DNA of 64,000 bases from Terebella lapidaria (Eukaryota; Annelida; Polychaeta; Terebellida; Terebellidae), in assembly GCA_949152475.1 (NCBI GenBank), contig CASCJZ010000450.1, positions 1 to 64,000 on the forward strand. The letters are read 5' to 3'. Each line of letters opens with the position of its first letter. Position 1 is the first letter of the stretch. Shown here piece after piece: positions 12,401 to 24,100 of this stretch. The translations under genes were made by a program, and so were the position numbers. The notes under the pieces are model-generated. The model made no database searches, was not told the origin of the DNA, and saw only the letters and a list, made by a program, of their open reading frames with translations.

Positions 12401-13399
12401 TTGACGTCTTTGATGCAGACAGAAGCTCTGTTGACCACAGTTTCGGCTGAAAACATCCGTCTGACCCGAAGACTTGATGCGGTGACTAAGGAAAATTCTT
12501 ATTTGTGGGACTCACATAACTTCCAGAAAACAGCAGACAAGTTTACTCTTCACGACCGCATGGTACGATCAGGTCTTCAACAACGCACCCTGGGCATGGC
12601 TAAAAATGCCATACTTGAATTCAACTATCATGCCCCATCAGCCATGTTGAATTCTATAGATGTTTCTCGCCTTCAAGATAACTTATTAATTGACAATGCC
12701 TCGGAAGATATCTTTTTTGAAACAGAATATTCAAGTGTATATAAGAGTAATTACAAACACAGTCCAATTTGTCTTAAAGTGTATAAAAATATAAACCTAG
12801 CCCAACACGAGTACAGGATATTGAAGTATATGCAAACTGATTTGGGAGTGCCCCACGCTTTCGGAACTTACAGTCTGGATGAGACTGACAGTGATGTCCT
12901 TGTAACAACTTTTGTAGGACAATATAACCTGCAGGAGGATGTTTGTAGTCAGGCTTCTATTTTGAAGCATCCTCATGGTATGTTGAAGATTTCGTATGCA
13001 GTAGGAAATACTTTGCTAAATCTACAAGAGAGGAATGTTATTTTCAACAATCTTCAGCCATCAAGTATTGTATATAGTAGTTTTGATAGGCCACATTTGG
13101 TTGGATTCAGTAAAGCGACCGTCAGTACTGCTGCTGTGCCATTGTCTTCAAAAACAATTCAATTATGCAAGCATTATCTGGCTCTTGAGGTAATTGCTGG
13201 ACATGCGCCTACCATAGCTAGTGATGTTTAGAGCTTTGGTTTACTGGCTGACAAAATTCTCCTTCCGTTGTTTCAAAAGCATATTGTCAGCTCTGGTGTT
13301 ATTAAAACATTGTCTAGATGTCTAAATCCTCAGCCGTATAAGCGCCCAGCAAAGGAGGATTTGGTAGAAGTAATTGCTTGCTTACGGAGATACTTCTGA
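12401..13399 (+). pseudogene. Coiled coil plus degenerate kinase-domain exon
   Basis: After the acceptor CACATTTCAG, the frame begins with a coiled-coil segment (LLTTVSAENIRLTRRLDAV). The kinase-like fold follows: an ATP-lysine equivalent in ICLKVYKN, an HRD-loop equivalent reading NNLQPSSIV (canonical HRDLKPxN), a DFG equivalent reading LVGFSK, an APE-like ALEVIAGH, then SDV, the stop codon, SFG, and a C-lobe end with PYKRPAKEDLVEVI. The motif order and spacing fit a kinase of ordinary length, but the catalytic residues are replaced. The stop lies about 56 codons before the natural end. Confidence 0.6.
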
Positions 13400-14135
13400 T
13401 TAGCATAAAAGATATTTGTATGCACTACACTTCAAATGTGTGTATTTTGATTTCTCTTCTCATGTAAATACTTTTGGCATGCTACAGAATTGACTTCACA
13501 CTATGGCACACAAACAAAAACAATCCCACAGTATTTCAGGAATGAATCGAAAAGTTTTGTATGTTTACAGAACTGTACTTTGACATGTAAAAACAGAATT
13601 CTTATGCATTTGCTTTTGTATGATTGTGATCTTTTTAGATCAGTATATGTCTATAGAATACAAACGTATACTGTAAATGTATAAAATTTCGAGTGTATCA
13701 ATGTTCGCTTTTTCCACATCTCAACATGTTCGCGTGGATTTAAGTTCATGACTGTTGTGAATGGTCGGCCCCCCGATTGAATAACTGTGTATTCACAAAT
13801 ATTTATTTTCGTGTTTTTTTCAAACGTGAAATTCGCGAAATCAATACATCGCGAAATTTCATATGTTTACAGTAGTTATTGCCACAAAGTTTTGCTCATA
13901 ATATCTACAATATACGCCATACGTTCTGTTTAATCATTCATTGTGTTCTGTTCAATCATTCACTAGTACATAAGAACAAAAAGTGTTTCTATGGATGTAA
14001 TTTGTAATGCTTGCTCTGTGAGGTGAAAAATTGTGCACTCACTTGTGATATTTCTTTGTGAGACGTGTATTAATTAGATACCCACATACCTGTACTCAAA
14101 ATATGAAATGTTCCATGCTCCTTGGAGAAATAGTA
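13400..14135. other. 3' flank of the kinase-like gene
   Basis: No further exon is seen. The sequence is AT-rich and probably includes the 3' untranslated region, but no unambiguous AATAAA lies close to the stop. Short frames here have no support. Confidence 0.4.
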
Positions 14136-14773
14136 AAATCAGCCTAAGGGCTAATGAAGGTTACCAGACAATTGTGATTTCAAGCATTGCAGGAGACACA
14201 TGACCTTGAGATCTACCAATCAAAGTCACCTGTATGAACTTCCAGAATGCACATTTGTGAACTTCAATGTCACCATTGATGTTCCTGAAACAGGAACATA
14301 AATGTTCCTGAAACAAACATATAAGCTCTATCAACAAGTATTTTATCTGTGGAAGCCAATTTGCACACTTCAGGTCAGGCGAGACTTTGATATTCAGCCT
14401 TCATGGTCATCTAAGTTGAAGGTCACCAAAAGATGTGAACTTGGTATAAGGTTACCTCTATCTGCAAGCATTCAGGCCTCATAGACTATTTTTACATTCC
14501 ACGTCAGATAATACTCAAAGTCATCATCAGTTGTTCCATATACAAATTCATGCAAACATAAGCTCTATCTATAAGCATTTTCTCTATGGAACCAAAATTA
14601 GGCATTTTAAACCCCAAATGGCCCTCTTAACAAGGTCTTGAAAACAGTTCCAAAATCAAAAAACTAAAAATACCTTTCTTGAAATATTTTTAGTTATTTG
14701 TGTGCAAAAATTCAGAAAGATTTGATGACACAACGGAAATAGATTATCGGACCATAGGCGCGTTGACCTAAAA
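14136..14773 (+). mobile_element. GGTTACCGGAC-family MITE, short subfamily
   Basis: The left end reads TCAGCCTAAGGGCTAATGAA, then GGTTACCAGACAA. The right end near 14,740-14,773 is a decayed TTATCGGACCATAGG. The body (TTTCAAGCATTGCAGG, TCATCAGTTGTTCCATAT) matches the subfamily at 19.0 and 35.2 kb and not the satellite-bearing one. Confidence 0.75.
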
Positions 14774-16240
14774 ACACAACGGAACACATTTTACTATATT
14801 GGTGATTTATTCACTACTTGTACCATGTACATGACTTGACCAAGTAATATGTCTGTTTTTGTGTATGAAACCTTTTTAATACTGAAATTTATGCAATAGT
14901 TGAAAATTTAATTGCCAAATTTTGAGCAGAAGTTTGTACATGTGCACTCATGTATGCAGTTGAAATCACAATAATTTTGCTGCCCATGATGAGCAAATCT
15001 AATACAAAAGTAGTATCACTAATACTAAGTGGAGTGTGATGGCATTTCACGTGACTATAATAAACAGATTACAAATCCTATTTTGTTACTTTTACAAGGA
15101 AATTAACATAGTATTTTTTTTGTCATGATATCTTGCACATAATCTCAAGAATGACTCAGACTCGTCCTACACATGCAACCATACAATTGGAATAAGTGAA
15201 CATCTTAACTATTGACCAAAAGTCCACAACAGATGTGAATGCAATCAAATACAGAATTACTCTAGCAATCTTGGCAGTTTCGCTCTTTCATTTGACAACA
15301 AATGACAATACGTTAATTCACATTCATGATTCTGAATTCAGATTCTATACAAATCTCATGGGTTTCTGATACAATGTAGCAGAAATTACATTCGAGGGAC
15401 TCGTATATATAGAATAGGCATATATGTCACCTGTAGACTGACCTCAATCTTGTTTTTTCCAAAGTGAGAGCGGGAGTCTATCTTGTAAAATTGATCTCTG
15501 AGAAATTGACATGATGGAGATTTGTAGTCTCAATAAATGTTCTAATAATTAATAACATGTTATAAACTTGAGATCCTGGACGTAGAGAACTGAGCGTTTA
15601 ACAGCTTACACTTTGATAGTACATAATTGAAGCTCTGAGCAACATTACATGAATGATAATGTAGAAGCCTATGTGGCCAAATCCATAGTATCTCTAACAT
15701 GTCCTCCCCAGATACGACTGGACAATTCAGTCACCGCCAACTGCATGGGTGTATCTCCCTGATACCCTCTCATCCCGAATATGTTAATTCTGACAAAATA
15801 TCATTACTGCCAAGCCGGTGTGTCTCTTCAATATCAGTAATAAAAGTTCAGGACCTTTAACGATTTTTATTCCATGCAGTAATATTCTTAAACATCTCAA
15901 AGCTCAACTATTTCTATTCGATGTGTAAAAATACTCCTAAGAAATTTCTTATGTTCGAAATTTGGTTTCAAATTAAAATTCAAAGTAAAATTTGACCAAA
16001 ACTGCATCTCAAGATGACGAAATTGGAGCCAGATTGAACTTTTCACTAAAATAGGTGTTGCAGTCTTGCCAAAGTAGGTGTAGAGATAAAAAAATTATCA
16101 AAATCGTTTTTATGTGACCTTTAAAGTGCTTGCAAGAAAGTGTCTGCAGTGGAGAACATGGCACGACAATTGCAAATCCATAGTCTCCTGCGACCTTTTT
16201 TCGGAGGATACAATTATTTGCCAGAACACATCAATCCTGC
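14774..16240. other. Stretch with no recognised gene
   Basis: No coding exon is recognised. Around 15,690-15,840 a segment (GGGTGTATCTCCCTGATACC, then GTTAATTCTGACAAAATATC) resembles sequences near 4,290, 30,080 and 30,830, so it belongs to another dispersed repeat. Confidence 0.45.
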
Positions 16241-16493
16241 TTAATTTTGGTTGTAAGTAAACTTTTTCACCCCTCTTGTCAGGTGCGACACATTTTTCGC
16301 CGGCTCCCATGTCGTTTCGCTGTATCCCTCCCACTTTACTAAATAATAAACTTTCCCTTTGATTTTTTTTTAGATAAAATATCCTCAACATCATATTGAG
16401 GAACGTCCTTTTCCGCTAGTTTTATGGTGTCTTGCAACTGCTGACGGGCCGTTCGTGCACTCCAGTTGACTGTGACTGCCTCATCATCATCAT
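16241..16493 (-). CDS. Chromodomain exon
   Basis: The acceptor is CCTTCAG on the minus strand. The exon encodes acidic DDDDE, NWSARTARQQLQDTI, then DVEDILSKKK and, in the neighbouring frame, KGKVYYLVKWEGYSETTWEP, followed by AKNVSHL. Chromodomain aromatic-cage positions (Y/W) are present. The frame closes at TAA, 16,241-16,243; a donor just upstream (AGG|GTGAAA) is also possible. Confidence 0.6.
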
Positions 16494-18141
16494 CTGAAGG
16501 ATTTGTTCTGTATAAAGTTCCTGTTGGAGTAAGAATAGTATTTTAAACCAGGAAATGAAACTTTCAAGAATCCGAAGAAAATGTTTCTGATTGTGAAATT
16601 AATTCCAGGAGTTTCTCCAAGATTACCGGAGAAATGTATAGTGTTAGACATTTGTGACTTAACATCATAAATATACAAGTTGTGTTATACTTTTTTTTTC
16701 AAAATTAGATGTAAAACTAAAATACCCTGCTTCTATGTTAAGGTGATGAAAAAAACATATTGCACTGCAAACCAATCAGAAGAATGTGTCATGAAATTAT
16801 CATTATTATTATCAGCAGGATATTAATATTGAACTGAATTGAATTGAGCCAGCTACCTTGTTGTTCAATTGCAGGTTGTTGTTCTGTGGCAGGTTGTTGT
16901 TCAATGGCAGGTGCTTGTTCTGTGGCAGGTGCTTGCTCTGTGGCAGGTTGTTGTTCTGTGGCAGGTTGTTGTTCTGTGGCAGGTGCTTGTTCTGTGGCAG
17001 GTGCTTGTTCTGTGGCAGGTGCTTGTTCAGTCCCTGATCCAGGTGTTGCTTCAACTACTTAACCTTTTCACTACTCATGGTTACGCTGCGTAACCATACC
17101 ACACCCCTCCTGCTGTACTGATGGTTACGCTGCGTAACCATAACTTTGGCAACCAATAGATGAATAGGTAACTGTCCACTGATTGTATTTAATGTTATAT
17201 ATGCCCGAGAATGTACCTACACGCTAAAGTAGCACACACATATTGCCACCGATTGAAATTTAGAAGCTTAATTGACTGTTTAGTATATTGTATAATTAAC
17301 CTAACACTAACCTTGTGACGTCACAAGTTCCGATTACAATGGATCGGACTACAGACAATTTTCACTAAAACTTTAATATCTCCATAACTAATCAAGATAT
17401 TGACATGCTGTGAACACTATCAAACCCACGATATTCACCTCGTCACAAATATAGAAGACTACAAGTACTCAAGTAAAACGTATTGGATTATATTTCATTA
17501 CAAACTTGAATATGGCTGTATGATAAAGAAAATGGAAATAGCCATCTGTTTGGTCCCTAGATTTTTGGTCCCTAGTTTGGTCCTTGGACAGACTAAACGG
17601 GGTTGAAAAGTGTACTATATAGAAATAGCACACTATATGACTATATTTTCACACATAATTATTCTGAAATATCTTTAAATATAAATAATCAAACATATAG
17701 AAATCCTATCAATTCATACATGAATCGGCTCAGTATGGAGGCTGAGGGGTGGGTCAGTAGCGAAAAGGTTAATGGGAAATTTTCAAGGTTATCAACCACA
17801 ATAGCAGACTTTCGATGATGAACTCAAAACTGTATTTCACTTTTTCTGAGGGGTATTTTATGATGTTCCAATTTAATTCGAGAGAAAAAATACTTTTCAC
17901 TGCACCAAATGACCCTAACATATATAACAGTAGAATCATAATCTGGATCCACCTCATTGAATAGTGTATTTTCTTATATCCATGATAAGCTTGTCGGAGA
18001 ATTGTTACCTTTTAAGGTCAAGAGGGGAGAAACTTGCAGGATTTTCTTTAACTGGAGCTTGTTGTACAAGCCTGGTCGTTTGAAGGATATACCATCAGGC
18101 ATCCCCACAGCCTCTACCAGCCCGGCATCAATATCAACATA
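16241..18141 (-). CDS. Chromodomain protein gene (three exons recognised)
   Basis: Exons at 18,009-18,141, 16,857-17,054 and 16,241-16,493 join in matching phases (1 and 1). The predicted order is a novel segment (DGISFKRPGLYNKLQLKKIL), a run of about ten TEQAPA/TEQQPA hexapeptides, an acidic DDDDE stretch, a basic helix (NWSARTARQQLQDTIK) and a chromodomain with the YYLVKWEGY and TWEPAKN signature. Chromodomains bind methylated histone tails, which suggests a chromatin role. There is no integrase-like sequence before the chromodomain, so I favour a host gene. The chromodomain occupies two frames, with the switch in a nine-A run at 16,363-16,371, so it is either a sequence error or a broken gene. 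The 5' end is not found. Confidence 0.6.
16857..17054 (-). CDS. Hexapeptide-repeat exon (18-bp minisatellite)
   Basis: The 198-bp exon is made almost wholly of 18-bp units encoding TEQAPA, TEQQPA or IEQQPA, about ten copies. The donor is CAACAAG|GTAGCT in phase 1. The acceptor TAG at 17,055-17,056 is poor because a TTAA-flanked MITE now sits immediately upstream of it. Plus-strand frames through this block read as low-complexity protein and are shadows. Confidence 0.6.
17063..17768. mobile_element. piggyBac-like MITE, second TTAA family
   Basis: The 706-bp element is flanked by TTAA at 17,059-17,062 and 17,769-17,772. The inverted ends are CCTTTTCACTACT and, from the other strand, CCTTTTCGCTACT. 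Next to the left end, a 21-bp near-palindrome (ATGGTTACGCTGCGTAACC plus AT) occurs twice, about 45 bp apart. No transposase is encoded. It lies within the intron directly before the acceptor of the hexapeptide exon. Confidence 0.85.
18009..18141 (-). CDS. Upstream exon of the chromodomain gene
   Basis: The acceptor is CATGCAAG and the donor AAAAG|GTAACA. The 133-bp exon enters in phase 0 and leaves in phase 1, which fits the next exon. It encodes YVDIDAGLVEAVGMPDG and ISFKRPGLYNKLQLKKIL, with no domain I recognise. Confidence 0.55.
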
Positions 18142-18419
18142 CTTGCATGTTTATGTTGGTAGATGTGTGGCTTGTTCTGTCATTGCAAATCATAAAATTG
18201 GTATGTAAGGATCATTGTATATATGTATATGACTTATCAGCAAATGTTTAGACAAATAGTTAGCACTTTCCATGCACAATTATGGATAATACTCAAGTTG
18301 TTATACATGTATGTCTGAAAATATACACATCACATAGGTACATAATGACAATCTTATGCATTTCGAGGAAAATTGTCTGAATAGTTACTGAGAAAATTAT
18401 TGTTTCTTTCGACAAAGAA

Positions 18420-18905
18420 GGTCGTTTTGACCTTCCAAGGACATTGAAGGTCAAATTCATCGTCACCATTCAAACAGCAATATATGATTTCCCATTTGAA
18501 TCTGCCACTACTTAGGCTCTATCTTGAAGTGTTCTGTGAGCTTATTCCGCATAGCTCCCATTAAGAAGGAAAAATTGGGTAATTTTCTCCCTAAAAATTC
18601 CCCCAAATTTTTTTTTGGCTCAAAACGAGTTGTGGCTCGATTTGGGACAAAAAAATTTTTTTTAAGGGCAACGAAACTTATACATGCTTATACACTCAAA
18701 ATGAGTTGTGGCTCGATTTGGGACAAAATGTTTTTTTTAAGGGCAACAAAACTTATACATGTCATACAAGTACATGAGGGGAATGTTTTGAAACAAAAAT
18801 CCCAACACTGATGAGACATTTTTTGAGAAAAAGGCCATCAAAATCCAAAATTAGCTATTTTCTTATCGAAAATGGCCGCCAATTCGGCAAAAATGATTGA
18901 CTAGA
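18420..18905 (+). mobile_element. GGTTACCGGAC-family MITE fragment
   Basis: Words such as GACCTTCCAAGG, GGGCAACGAAACTTATACA and AAAATGGCCGCC identify the 3' block of the family in plus orientation. It contains a small internal duplication (CGATTTGGGACAAAA at about 18,640 and 18,710). Both termini are missing. Confidence 0.7.
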
Positions 18906-19013
18906 AAAAAAAGAAAAAAAGGTCTCATTTGCCGTATTTCCAATAGGGCAATGGGTGTTTGGTTATAAACTACAGTGATATTGTACCCCCAATATTGTGA
19001 TGCAATGATTTAA

Positions 19014-20834
19014 AATTAGCCCAAGGGCTAAGATAGGTTACCGGACAATTTTGGTTTCAAGCATTGTAGGTGACATATGATTTTGAGATTTACCAGTCAA
19101 GGTCATCTTTGTGAATCTCAATGTCACCATCAGGTATGCTGCATATGACTTCGTATGTTCATAATACAGAAGGCCGGAATTGAGCTCCGTTTCGCTCTAC
19201 GACTCACCGTTTCCGAGATACGGCCAAACAGGAAGTGCCGAGTCGGCAAAAAAAAAGTTTTATCAACAAGTATTTTGTGTGTAGAGGCCAATTTCAGATT
19301 TTGAGATTCGCCCTTCAAGGTTTTTAAGGTCAAGTTCAAGGTCACCAAAAAACGTTCCATTTATACATGACTCTTTTACAGGCTTATACACAATCCTAAC
19401 CTGTATGTGCAAAAGTTTAAGTCCAAAACTTTTTTCAAAGGGTGAAAAAATTTTTTTTTTCTAGAAATGACCCAAAATGAATAGTAACGCGATTTGGGGC
19501 AAACAAAATTTTTTTCGCCGGCCTGTCAAAAATTCAAAATGGCCGCCACACGGAGACTGGCGATTCAAGGGCAACAAAACTTATAAACATCATAAAGGTA
19601 CATAAGGGGAATATTTTGAAACAATAATCTCAAAACTGATCAGACAGTTTTCGAGAAAAGACAAGCCAGGTGCAAATTTGAGCATTTTTTCACCCAAAAA
19701 TGGCTGTTTTGACCTTTCAAGGTCATCAAAGGTCAAATTCAAGGTCACCTCCCAACTCGCTATATATGACTTCCTATTTGAAAGTGCCAATATCTAAGCT
19801 CTATCTTCAAGCGTACTATGAGTACAGTCCTGGCAGCTCCCATTATGAAGGGAAAAAGTGCCGAAAATTTTCTAAGTCCAAAATTTTTTTCAAAGGGTGA
19901 AATTTTTTTTTTTGTCTAGAAATGACCCAAAATGAATAGTAACGCGATTTGGGGCAAACAAAATTTTTTTCGCCGACCCGTCAAAAATTCAAAATGGCCG
20001 CCACACGGAGACTGGCGATTCAAGGGCAACAAAACTTATAAACATCATAAAGGTACATAAGGGGAATATTTTGAAACAATAATCTCAAAACTGATCAGAC
20101 AGTTTTCGAGAAAAGACAGGCCAGGTGCAAATTTGAGCATTTCTCGACCCAAAAATGGCTGTTTTGACCCTTCAAGGTCATCCAAGGTCAAATTCAAGGT
20201 CACCACACAAGTCGCCATATATGACTTTCCATTTGAAAGTGCCAATATCTAAGCTCTATCTTCAAGCGTTCTATGAGTACAGTCCCTGCAGCTCTCATTA
20301 TGAAGGAAAAAAGTGCCGAAAATTTTCCAAGTCCAAAATTTTTTTCAAAGGGTGAAAATTTTTTTTTGGTCTAGAAATGACCCAAAATGGATAGTAACGC
20401 GATTTGGGACAAATAAATTTTTTTTCGCCGACCCGTCAAAAATTCAAAATGGCCGCCACACGGAGACCGGCGATTCAAGGGCAACAAAACTTATACACAT
20501 CATAAAGGTACATAATGGGAATCTTTTGAAACAAAAATCTCAAAACTGATCAGACAGTTTTTGAGAAAATGGCCGCCAAAGTCCAAAATTGGCCATTTTT
20601 CGTCAAAAATGGCCGCCATTTTGACAAAAATGCGAAAATCAAAAAACTAAAAAATAACCCCCTCTTGAAATATTTTTAGGCAACTTTGTGCAAAATTTCA
20701 GGAAAATCCGCCTGTAAACTTTAAAGATAAAACTGTGGACGGACGACGGACGACGGACGACGGACGGACGACGGACGGACGACGGACGCAACGTGACGGC
20801 AATAGGTTATCGGACCATAGGTCCGGTAACCTAA
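19014..20834 (+). mobile_element. GGTTACCGGAC-family MITE, near-complete copy with internal duplication
   Basis: The left end reads TTAGCCCAAGGGCTAAGA, then GGTTACCGGACAA. The right end is TTATCGGACCATAGG, then TCCGGTAACCTAA, preceded by a GACGGACGACGG microsatellite. Inside, a block of about 455 bp (CTAGAAATGACCCAAAATG onward) is repeated about two and a half times between 19,440 and 20,570. Open frames of 66 codons recurring at 455-bp spacing are artefacts of this duplication. Confidence 0.85.
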
Positions 20835-21046
20835 AAATGGTAATAATATTGAATTTTTGAACAAAAATTATTGGCAATTTTCACTGACAAATCGTGTACA
20901 TGTACATAAACAGAATAGTATTTGAACCTGACGTTATCATATTGTTCATGTTTGTACACTATGGATTGTTAATTATACGTGGCTGTTGAAATTTTCAATT
21001 TCTTAATTTTTCGCAAATTATTAGGGATTTGCATATAGTATTTAGC

Positions 21047-21165
21047 TCAACAGGGCACATCAGGCACTGTCGAATGGAAACTGCACACACGGTAGAGTTT
21101 GTTGAACAGGTCCTGGACCCTGGTTCGCAAGAAGTCTTTGCTACCCTCCTGGTGAGATGGCACAC
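21047..21165 (-). CDS. Homeodomain-HMG gene, last exon
   Basis: The acceptor is ACTGCAG. The exon encodes PSHQEGSKDFLRTRVQDLFN and a short tail ending in PDVPC before TGA at 21,047-21,049. The phase fits the previous donor. No convincing polyadenylation signal follows within the first 100 bases. Confidence 0.6.
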
Positions 21166-24100
21166 CTGCAGTTGTATCATGAATGTATCATAAAAACATT
21201 GAAAAGGACACCATGTAAATGAAGTGAATTAATTTTATTCTCTTATAGCATGATTGCAAAATAAGACAAAAACGCATCTCGTTAATTCATGTTCACGTAC
21301 ATCGAACTGATTTACAAAACATACAATAGCTGATACATACTTGTAGAGGTTGGAAGGAATCTGGCCATATAACTTCGTCTGAAGTCAGCCCAGCGATTCT
21401 CACTAATCATTCGAATTGCTGCATCATCACCCCCAACATCCAAGTTTCCTGTCTTCGGGTTGGGGACCAGGATTATCGCACCAGCGATTCCCATTTCTCC
21501 AAGGCGATGGCACTTAAAATATTGTTGCATGATACAGCTTTGAGCTACACATCCAGACCTAGAGATGCCTTGGAGCGATTGTTCACTGTATGTTACTCTT
21601 TCGTGTACTAGTCTTTATATTACATGTATCGATATGTATTTTCTTCAGTTCCTTGCAGAGTATCCAATGACTATTTTGATGTCTAGTGACGAGTTAAACC
21701 ACAGTACCAGTTAAATTCATCATTTAGACTACGGTACATTTGAGAGTAATCTTACTTCCTTGCTGGCACGATTGATGTGCACGGCCTGCTTCTCCTCTTG
21801 AGACAGCTCACACCCTTCAGTAGCAGCCTTTTCCTTCCAGGCCACCCTCTCCTCATCACGCAATTGTGCCCACAACTCATGTGCCGTCTTCATTCGCACC
21901 TTTTGGTCCTCCACATTCTTTAAATCTGTGCAGTTGGAATATTCTATATCAATTGTACTATTATTCTGGAACAATATCCAATATGTCTCTGATGTTATAA
22001 TGCAAAATTTACTTGGACATTATTTTAGCCAAAATGTAACTGAGCTGCATGGATAACAAGAATTCATCCCTTCAACGTTGTTCAAAAATATTTTCGGAAT
22101 GATCATAGAATGCGATTTTACATCACACTTTGGTGTATCCTTGTAGAATATCATCAATATAGAGTACCATCTTCTTTGAGTCTCTTGGACAGGAACAAGT
22201 CGAATCCTCGCTGTCCCCTCTTCCTGGGATTGGCCTTCAGTCTCTTTGTTGGGAGGCCTGCCTCCTTTAACGCCGCCCTTTTACATCTTTTATTTTTGTT
22301 GGAAATCCAATTCTGAAACAACAGAAGTATGTCATCGAATAAAAATGTGTGGAATATTCTCTATTATCTTTATATTCGTACATTATTTAGCGATACTATG
22401 CATGAACAGGGTTGGCAAGTTTTTTGCACAGACGTTATTAACACCGTTGAATAACATCATGTGAAAAATATCTTTTTTACATTAGCCTGTAAAAAGCTAT
22501 TAAAAACTTTCAAATAATTTCACATTTCCAAGAAGCATGATGAGATTCTATAGATTCAGTGTTGTTCCTTGATTTGTTTCTTTGTTCGTGATATTCATCT
22601 AGAAGTTTCCATACAGATATGTTACGTAATATCCTGTACCCGCCTTCCCTCCCCCCCCCTTCGCCCCACATGTATGTACAGCCTCAATTAATACCTGGTG
22701 TAATCAAAACCGCTTCAGTTTTGTGAGCTTGTGATAGTGTTGTGGGCCTGTGATTTATTGCTGAAGCAGGACTGGTCATTTCCAACATATCACAGCATGC
22801 ATACGAGCCGTCCGTCCTAATTTCGAGATATAAGCCATTTTGTGCTCTGACCTTGAAACTGAGGTCAGAGGTCATATTCGAGGTCATGACAATATATCAT
22901 TTCCTATATATTCACAATTGATTCATAAAATGAAAAGTCAATAATAAGCGATATATTAGCTTTTTTGTCATGCGACCTTGAAAATTAGGTCAAAGGTCAA
23001 ATTCAAGGTCACGAAAATATTCAGCATATATCATTTCTTATATGTCCACAATTGATTCCTGGTCTCTAATCTCGACATTAAGTGAGATATTAGGCATAAT
23101 GTGTCCTATTATGAAGCATAGTGAATTTAACATGGGAAAGTCCCATTTGGGCCGAGTTTGGGCCAAAATGGCCCGTTTTGAGCGATTCAAGCGCAACGAA
23201 ACTTATACACATCACAGGAGTACATATGAGGAGTGTGTTGTATCAAAAAGAAAAAAAGTTACTGAACAGATTTTGAGAAAATGGCCGCCAAAGTCCAAAA
23301 TGAGGCATTTTTCATCGAAGACGGCCGTCATTTTGAAAAAAATGCGAAAATAAAAAATTAGCCGAAAGGTTACCGGACAATATATATTTGAGATATTAGA
23401 CTTTTGTCCAGTGACCTTGAAAATAAAGTCATTGGTCAATTCAAAGGCACGAAAATGTTCAGCAAATATTATTTCTAACTATGTCCACAATTGATTCCTA
23501 AGCTGTAAAGTCGATAATAAGTGAGATATTAGCCATTTTGTGATCTGATCTTGAAAATAAGGTCAAAGGTTAGGTTCAGAATCATGAGAATATTCAGCAT
23601 ATATAGTTTCCTCTATGTTCACAATTAATTCCTAAGCTGTAAAGTCGATAACAAGTGAGATATTTTGTTCTCTGACCTGGAAAATGAGGTCAAAGGTCAA
23701 ATTCAAAGTCACAATAATATTCAGCATATATCATTTTCTATATGTTCACTATGGATTCCTAAGCTGTAAAGTTGATAATAAATAAGATATTAACCATTTT
23801 GTGCTCTGACCTTGAAAATATGTTCAAGGTCATCAAAATATTCAGTGTATATCCTTTTTTATAAATTGACTTTTTCTATAAAGTCAATAGAGGAGCAAGA
23901 CATTAGCCATTTTGTCCTTCGACCTTGAAAATGAGGTCCAAGGTCGAATTCAAGGTCATGGCAATTTTTAGCATATATCATAATCTATATGTTCACAATT
24001 GATTCCTGAGCTGTAAAATCGATAATAAGTGAGATATTAGTCATTTTGTTCTGTGATCTTGAAAATAAGGTCAAAGGTAAAATTCAAGGTCACAAGAATA

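Larger units (their letters stand above)
9574..13399 (+). pseudogene. Basic-region / coiled-coil / kinase-like gene, interrupted by a stop
   Basis: Two exons, 9,574-9,732 (53 codons, phase 0 at both ends) and 12,401-13,399 (phase 0), join cleanly. The product has a basic segment, an acidic Ser-rich linker, a short coiled coil and a protein-kinase fold. The kinase part lacks the catalytic Asp of HRD and the DFG Asp, so it would be a pseudokinase even if intact. An in-frame TAG at 13,229-13,231 splits the SDVYSFG-type motif of kinase subdomain IX, and the frame then stays open to TGA at 13,397. The intron is filled by a MITE with another MITE nested in it. Earlier exons are not found. It may be a recent pseudogene, a polymorphic null or a sequence error. 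The family is unknown to me. Confidence 0.6.

Noticed and set aside
16241-16493. Chromodomain as the tail of a retroelement integrase
   Set aside because: No integrase, protease or reverse-transcriptase sequence precedes it, and the upstream exons are spliced in phase. A host gene is the simpler reading, though not proven.
16844-17093. Plus-strand Cys/Ser/Val or Trp/Gln/Val-rich proteins
   Set aside because: These are the reverse reading of the 18-bp minisatellite, whose minus-strand frame fits splice phases and neighbouring exons.
19590-20549. Conserved 66-78-codon proteins repeated at 455-bp spacing
   Set aside because: They recur because the MITE block is tandemly duplicated. They read through AAAATGGCCGCC-type repeat sequence and have no domain.
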